Source: Antedon mediterranea
Taxonomy: Eukaryota; Echinodermata; Crinoidea; Comatulida; Antedonidae
Length of the DNA stretch: 64,000 nt
NCBI RefSeq assembly: GCF_964355755.1
Contig: NC_092674.1
Coordinates: 6,019,001-6,083,000, forward strand
Direction: 5' to 3'
Positions within the stretch are counted from its first letter, which is position 1. Each line of letters opens with the position of its first letter. Below the pieces are notes generated by a model. That model did not search any database. It had not been told where the DNA came from and was given only the letters and a program-made list of their open reading frames with translations. The translations under genes and the position numbers were made by a program. Positions 60,201 to 64,000 of the stretch are shown piece after piece.

Positions 60201-63200
60201 TATGTAACCAAGTTTTATGTAGTTTACCATAACAATGCACATTATCAATCCATACAGCAAAGAGCTCTATGATTAATTGGTATAAAATCAATAGTAGCTA
60301 TTTAACTGTAGTATAATTCTAAAATCATTTTCAATTAAGAATAATCTGATTACCTGTTATTGCAACCTTCCTAAACAAACATCTTTATATTTACACGGTT
60401 AACAGCATTGTAAATATCACCACCTGCGTTAAATAATATATATAAATAAATCCAAAGGCAAATTACTGAAAATAATTACAATGCTGTGGGTATTAGTGGC
60501 TGGATGTCAATGTACAAAATAAAATAAGCTAAAAGCTAAATAAAAAATCAAGTTTGACCAAATTAAAATAATGTAAGATTTCAGGCCTGTATGCAACATT
60601 TATAATGGGGGGGGGGGGGGGTGTGTGCGAGGTAAGCGAGCAACAATGGCTGGGGGGGGGGGGCCGCCAAGGGCCCCCGGTCAGGGTCCAGGGGCAAAAT
60701 TTGCGTTATTTGACGTTCTAAAGACTGATTTAAGAGTCTCTGTTGTGGCTTGGGCTAGTTGAACGATGAACACCAGAACTTAACGCTTTCATGATGAGGC
60801 CAACTCAGACAGCGTCGTACGACGCTGTCTGAGTTGGCCTTCCCTTGTTTAGGCGCCGTATTCGATAGTGTCTGTATTTCCAGACACGTCTTTACCGCCG
60901 GTTAAGTTGTCTGTATTTCCAGCAAACACTTTACCGCGTACCGCGTACATGAAGCGCTAAGCTATTGCTTGTCGTCACATGATCGACTGCGCATGTTTTA
61001 CATCGAGTTTGTAGTCAGTTCAGATTCCGTAATTTAATTACCGGTATTTTTTCATTTTATATTAGCATATTTTTGTTTGTATACCATTGATAATGTAAAT
61101 TTTGTATATATATAATGATATTGTCTTTAGTTAAACAAGACAAGAAAAAATACCAACCGAGGAAATAGTGGACCTTTTGGGACTTGGGGGGGGGGGGGGT
61201 GCGTCTGCACCCAACGCACCCCCTCTGGATACGGGCCTGGATTTAAATACAACACTGATGTTGCTATGGACCCTTCCTCATCCCAATTTTGACTAACTCT
61301 CAATGAAAAATAACTACTAAATTATTTAAATACAGTATATGCAACAGAGGGATACTTTATACCACCATACATTCACACTGATGAGCCTAATTGCTCGTTT
61401 GTAGATAATGATCAAATTTGTAAATTGTTTATAGTATAATTGTTGAAAATCATTCTACTGCAATTACTGCAGTAATTACATTTTCTTAATGCAATAATTA
61501 TAACATTACTTGAATATTTAGTTTTTTTTCAATGTAATAGTTTCAAAGAAACCATGTCATGGTGAACCTAAAATAAAGATATATTAAACAAAATGTCGTT
61601 ACTGCAGTAACTGGAGTAGAACACTTTTTACATGAACTCCGATAAAGATAGGTTGAACATATTTGCGTCATGTATTTAAAAGTGCCTAATATGTCATTAA
61701 ATGAATTCAGATTCATATACTAAATGTTATTTGGTTGTTATGTTGGTTGCCATGCTGTTGATTGCGTTTCTAGATAATTCTATCATAACAATAGGCTATT
61801 CTAATATGACAAATTCAGCTATTATTATAAAGAAGTTAATATTATTATTATTTTATGACATAATTAGTTTGATTCTGGACATATCTTTTGTCATCCGTAT
61901 GATGGTGGCTATTGAAGACATTTCCATATATATTCATTTCCTGAAAACACAATTAAAAGTAATTTAGAATAATCATATTAATGATTAAAATTGGTATACA
62001 AGCATCCTAATGAGATGGACAAGTTAATTAAAAATATTGATAATAAATATATTGCCGCAGTGTGTCGGACGTTGGGACTACTGATCGTGAGACCGAGTTT
62101 CGAATCCAACCCTCGCCGCATTGCTTGTATCTGGCAAGATACTTTACTTATGTTTGCCTCTCTCCACCAAGGTGTATAAATGGGTACCCGGTTAGATCAA
62201 GACACAACTTTGCGCTGATTACTAGCTGCATTGTGGAAGCATGTTTCCATACGTGTTTGATCCCCCCAAAAAAAATGACTTGGGTAATAATGTTCAGTGC
62301 ATTGAGAGCTTGCTTATATGCGCTATATAAGAATGAACTAATTATTATTATTATATAATTAGTACTTAAGGGAACATGTCAGAATTTAGTTACTACGCTA
62401 AACTACATTGTTTACTACATACCAAATGATTTTTAGTTTTTGTGTCAATGTAGCTGTCACTGCAATAAACATAAAAAGCTAAATATTTTATTTATTATAT
62501 ACAGGTTAAAGATGTCCCCCAAAAACATGAAAAATGAAGATTAATAAAATCATACTTTGAATAGGTTGTTTTCTAGTTTGCCAATTTGACTATTTTTTTA
62601 TTTCATTTACAGATTTTTCAAGTAAATAAAGATATTTTTTTTTTCGATCTAATTTTTGGTCAAAGTGGATAACTATGATGTGACATTAAAATGGCACATT
62701 CAACAAAAACAATTTTAAATAATTATTTTTTCCGGGGGGCAATACATCTTTTAATAGTAAGCAAAATGTTTTACTTCAGGGACTGCAGTAAAACTGTTTT
62801 GACATTTTCCCTAAGCATATCCTAATAAATGAACACAATTAAAATTGCATTATACTGTACAGGTGTTTTTTTTTTAAAAGGAACATTTCCTCAACCAATT
62901 AAAATACAGTAGTATTACGTTAAAACTGATCAATAAAGTATAAATTAAAGGTGTCTTATATTACTCTAGATACCATTTATTTACGGTATCAACAATTCCA
63001 TTCAACAATGGTTGCTAAGTAAACAATCTAAGTTATATAATCAAGTACATGTTCCATGTAATATGAATTGTATTGACTATCTGACTATAAATGCACAATA
63101 TATCAATGGTTTACCAACATCCTACACGCAATATATAGATGGTGAAAAAGACTAGAAAATGTGTATGTATATATTACGCTGTGTAATCAGGAAAAATAAG

Positions 63201-63809
63201 ATTTATGAAAACAGATTTTGGATAGGCCCTATTTTGCAGTTTTAATGAAGTTATTCACTTCCATAGAAAAAACGCACAAAAATAATGATTTCACTTATCA
63301 AAAGACAAAATAAACAGTTAAATTCAACCAAAAAGTTGTTAACAGAAGTAACTAATAATGAATGATTGTAACAGAATTGAAATCTTTGTAAATTGTATAA
63401 AGTTTCAATGCAATACAGAGTTACTGCTAGTTGTTTGTACCAGTTGTGCATGAATATATTTTGGTTGAATAAATAAAAGTGTGGCAAAGAGTGAAATTAG
63501 ACAAACCCACAAAAAACATATGCAGATATTAAAATTATATAATTAATAAAAAATGATTGTGGCATACTATAAAATGAAATACTGTATAAATGCATTTTAA
63601 TTTGTTTGGAATAAACGAATAAGAATACTTATGATAAAATGATTCCATAAAAAGTGAACTTAATGCAAAGTTGAATAATGGGAGAGATGTGAAGAATTGC
63701 TTTATTGAAAGATATTTATAAAATAATTTTTCATTAAAGGTCAAACCTTTTTGTTTTTGTAGGTGACCTTCATGGGAAAATTGAAGACTTATTTTTAATC
63801 TTTTATAAG
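51261..63809 (+). CDS. PPEF: Serine/threonine phosphatase with EF-hands (PPEF/rdgC), 5' part, 185 residues seen
   Basis: PPEF/rdgC proteins are PPP-family phosphatases with an N-terminal IQ motif and C-terminal EF hands, linked to sensory cells. Five exons on the plus strand: 51261-51324, 52734-52861, 56359-56437, 59293-59529, 63763-63809, total 555 nt, phases consistent; the rest lies past 64000. Exon 1 reads [12 protein letters not shown]: Gly2 and Cys3 fit N-myristoylation and palmitoylation, as in relatives. Exon 2 has the IQ motif [19 protein letters not shown] and the hallmark [17 protein letters not shown]. Exon 4 has an acidic patch, then [21 protein letters not shown] and [16 protein letters not shown]. 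Exon 5 begins the catalytic domain with [16 protein letters not shown], holding the GDxHG metal-binding motif. EF hands are not in the window. A 17-codon upstream ORF lies at 51169-51219. Whether it is the PPEF1 or PPEF2 counterpart cannot be told here. Confidence 0.93.
51345..51730. mobile_element. Family-2 MITE in PPEF intron 1
   Basis: TTGAATATGCCATTTAATGTC, TTCACTTTGATTGACC, TTGAATTTAACTGTTTATTT and CATTTTATAAGTGGAAAGA; ends worn. Confidence 0.65.
52105..52402. mobile_element. Family-2 MITE, inverted, in PPEF intron 1
   Basis: GGCTGGAAGCCAATTGGACT, TTTGGTCAAAGTGAATAACT and GACATTAAAATGGCATATTC are the core in the opposite sense. Confidence 0.65.
52992..53169. mobile_element. Family-1 MITE, three internal units, TTA flanks
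   Basis: AAGCTCTGTCTACACTATCA and GATAGTGTAGACAGAGCTTTA; TTA precedes AGCTC and follows GAGCT. Three tandem GGTAGTGATATG units. In PPEF intron 2. Confidence 0.85.
54255..54795. mobile_element. Tc1/mariner-type MITE with internal ~79-bp array
   Basis: CAGTAGACCTCCTCCTTTGG at the left and CAATGGAGGTGTTCTACTG at the right; TA on both flanks. Inside, a block with GTCTCCCAGGG, AAGAGGAATATGTC, GCCAACCC and GGGACACCCCTATTAAGGGG repeats four times (about 54283, 54363, 54441, 54519). Confidence 0.8.
55082..55397. repeat. 79-bp tandem repeat, 4 copies
   Basis: Unit begins AGGCCTACAATCACTAGCCT and ends TTCGGTTTTAACAAAT, starting at 55082, 55161, 55240 and 55319. The first three copies look identical; the fourth has a few changes. 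In PPEF intron 2. Confidence 0.95.
56090..56310 (+). repeat. ~220-bp dispersed repeat
   Basis: Second copy of the 50240 repeat: GATGATGGTGGTTTGTGGGG, GTCGGTTTATCCAGGTAAGC, ACTACAAACACCACTGTTGG. It ends about 50 bp before the PPEF exon at 56359. Confidence 0.65.
56490..56735. repeat. Dispersed repeat, widely shared type
   Basis: CCCAAAGCGCTAAGAGATAA, GATGGGTTTTTAAGAGTG, AGGAAGATTGTTCCACAGTT and AAGGCTCCATCACCATAGGT. I remember similar text dispersed in several animal genomes, but cannot name the family. Confidence 0.45.
57244..57356 (+). mobile_element. LINE 3' end with GAAAT tail
   Basis: GCGGACACAAATGTGTTATG, TGTCGCAATCCCTGGAC and TGTCGAATAAAGAAATGAAA, then a (GAAAT)n tail to 57353, the usual look of a CR1-like 3' end. 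Confidence 0.55.
57630..58391 (+). repeat. 128-bp tandem repeat, 6 copies, with splice-site-like units
   Basis: Copies begin (TCTCAATTTAG) at 57661, 57788, 57916, 58044, 58172 and 58300. Each has ATTTAG, then the 17 nt GCAAAAATTGCTAATTG, then GTAAGTG, and later CCCTGTTCACAG. Copies are nearly identical. In PPEF intron 3, gene sense. Confidence 0.95.
58741..58796. repeat. (TA)n followed by a C-run
   Basis: About 40 bp of TATATG/TATATA then 16 C in a row at the left end of a family-2 MITE. Confidence 0.9.
58785..59112. mobile_element. Family-2 MITE in PPEF intron 3
   Basis: TTCAATATGCCATTTTAATG, GGTTGAACTTAACCATTTAT and right end GGGGACAATACATCATTAAG. The left terminus is replaced by a C-run. 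Confidence 0.75.
59725..60032. mobile_element. Family-2 MITE in PPEF intron 4
   Basis: AAAGATATATTGTTCTAAAA at the left, core TTGAATATGCCATTTGAATG, right end GGAGGATAATACATTTTTAAG. Confidence 0.7.
60587..61243. mobile_element. DNA element with CAGGCC ends and G-runs
   Basis: CAGGCCTGTATGCA at the left and GGATACGGGCCTG at the right are inverted relatives; GATTT flanks both sides. G-runs at about 60607, 60652 and 61187 lie near the two ends. A second fold-back element seems nested inside (60778-60962). Confidence 0.6.
60797..60840. repeat. Perfect 44-bp palindrome
   Basis: Left arm AGGCCAACTCAGACAGCGTC plus GT, right arm its exact inverse, with no spacer. It sits inside the nested fold-back at 60778-60962. 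Confidence 0.95.
61250..62040. other. PPEF intron 4, AT-rich, no feature
   Basis: No repeat end or exon recognised. The 88-codon hydrophobic frame at 61701-61967 has no start context or homology that I can see. Confidence 0.4.
62050..62345 (+). mobile_element. tRNA-derived SINE
   Basis: GACCGAGTTTCGAATCCAAC is B-box-like; TGGGTACCCGGTTAG and TTGCTTATATGCGCTATATA then AATTATTATTATTAT form body and tail. Confidence 0.55.
62508..62760. mobile_element. Family-2 MITE, inverted
   Basis: TTAAAGATGTCCCCCAAAAA at the left, TTTTTGGTCAAAGTGGATAA and GACATTAAAATGGCACATTC inside, GGGGGGCAATACATCTTTTAA at the right. Confidence 0.75.
63185..63335. mobile_element. Family-2 MITE, partial, inverted
   Basis: GATTTTGGATAGGCCCTATT, AGTTATTCACTTCCATAGAA and CAAAATAAACAGTTAAATTC match the core; right end missing. 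Confidence 0.55.
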
Positions 63810-64000
63810 GTAAGGTAATTGAAATTTTCTTTGGTTTTCTCTCAGTTATACTTTTTGTATTTTGTGTAAGTGTTGTCAAATGACTCATTTTTATATACTG
63901 ACATGTCTTTTAGATGCAATGGCGTCAATCGGTTTTGAATGCTAGTGGGGTGGGGTAAGGACGCAAAAAACAAAAGACAGGGTGTCTAACTTTACTGTTG

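Noticed and set aside
61701-61967. 88-codon hydrophobic frame like a membrane protein
   Set aside because: AT-rich intron sequence gives hydrophobic codons by chance; no family match and no splice support.

Overview
The window is AT-rich animal nuclear DNA. It has short exons with GT-AG introns, dense intronic repeats and no operons. All six genes encode proteins conserved across animals and all are interrupted. Exon-by-exon reading gives in-frame models whose phases agree at every junction. The repeat style (many short fold-back elements, CR1/Jockey-like LINE tails, tRNA-derived SINEs) and the invertebrate-type single USP12/46 gene suggest an invertebrate deuterostome. An echinoderm, perhaps a crinoid, is my guess; this is inference from style, not a database match.

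Layout, left to right: RANGAP1 (minus, 2183-7513, 3' end beyond the left edge); SPCS3 (plus, 8338-11212, complete); USP46/USP12 (minus, 17288-28837, with a probable ATG-only first exon at 33122-33124); RPL21 (plus, 34054-36951, complete); ETFDH (minus, 38025-44995, complete); PPEF, an EF-hand-type protein phosphatase (plus, 51261-63809, continuing beyond the right edge). The genes alternate strand without exception, so they form three head-to-head pairs: RANGAP1/SPCS3, USP46/RPL21 and ETFDH/PPEF. Their functions are unrelated housekeeping or signalling roles: Ran GTPase cycle, ER signal peptidase, deubiquitination, 60S ribosome, mitochondrial electron transfer and Ca-linked phosphatase.

Nearly everything between exons is repeat-derived. 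Family 1 (termini AAGCTCTGTCTACACTATC) has about 22 copies or pieces. Its internal 21-bp unit varies from one copy to an array of exactly 60 (389-1648), which itself contains a duplicated 17-unit higher-order block. At least nine other terminal-inverted-repeat families are present. Several have 3-bp TTA or TAA target duplications (PIF/Harbinger type), some have TA (Tc1/mariner type), and one 838-bp element has an 8-bp duplication. LINE fragments, tRNA-derived SINEs (one split by a LINE) and several minisatellites fill the rest. No transposase gene was seen, so all DNA elements here are non-autonomous.

The most unusual observations are: the 60-copy expansion inside a fold-back element; a RANGAP1 exon start and splice acceptor copied several times in its intron, one copy split by an insertion whose empty site can be read directly; a six-copy 128-bp array in PPEF in which every unit carries a 17-nt microexon-like segment with good splice sites; a GC-AG intron in USP46 next to a 26-bp array that repeats its neighbour's acceptor tract; and an inverted 143-bp duplicate linking 13.7 kb and 47.7 kb.
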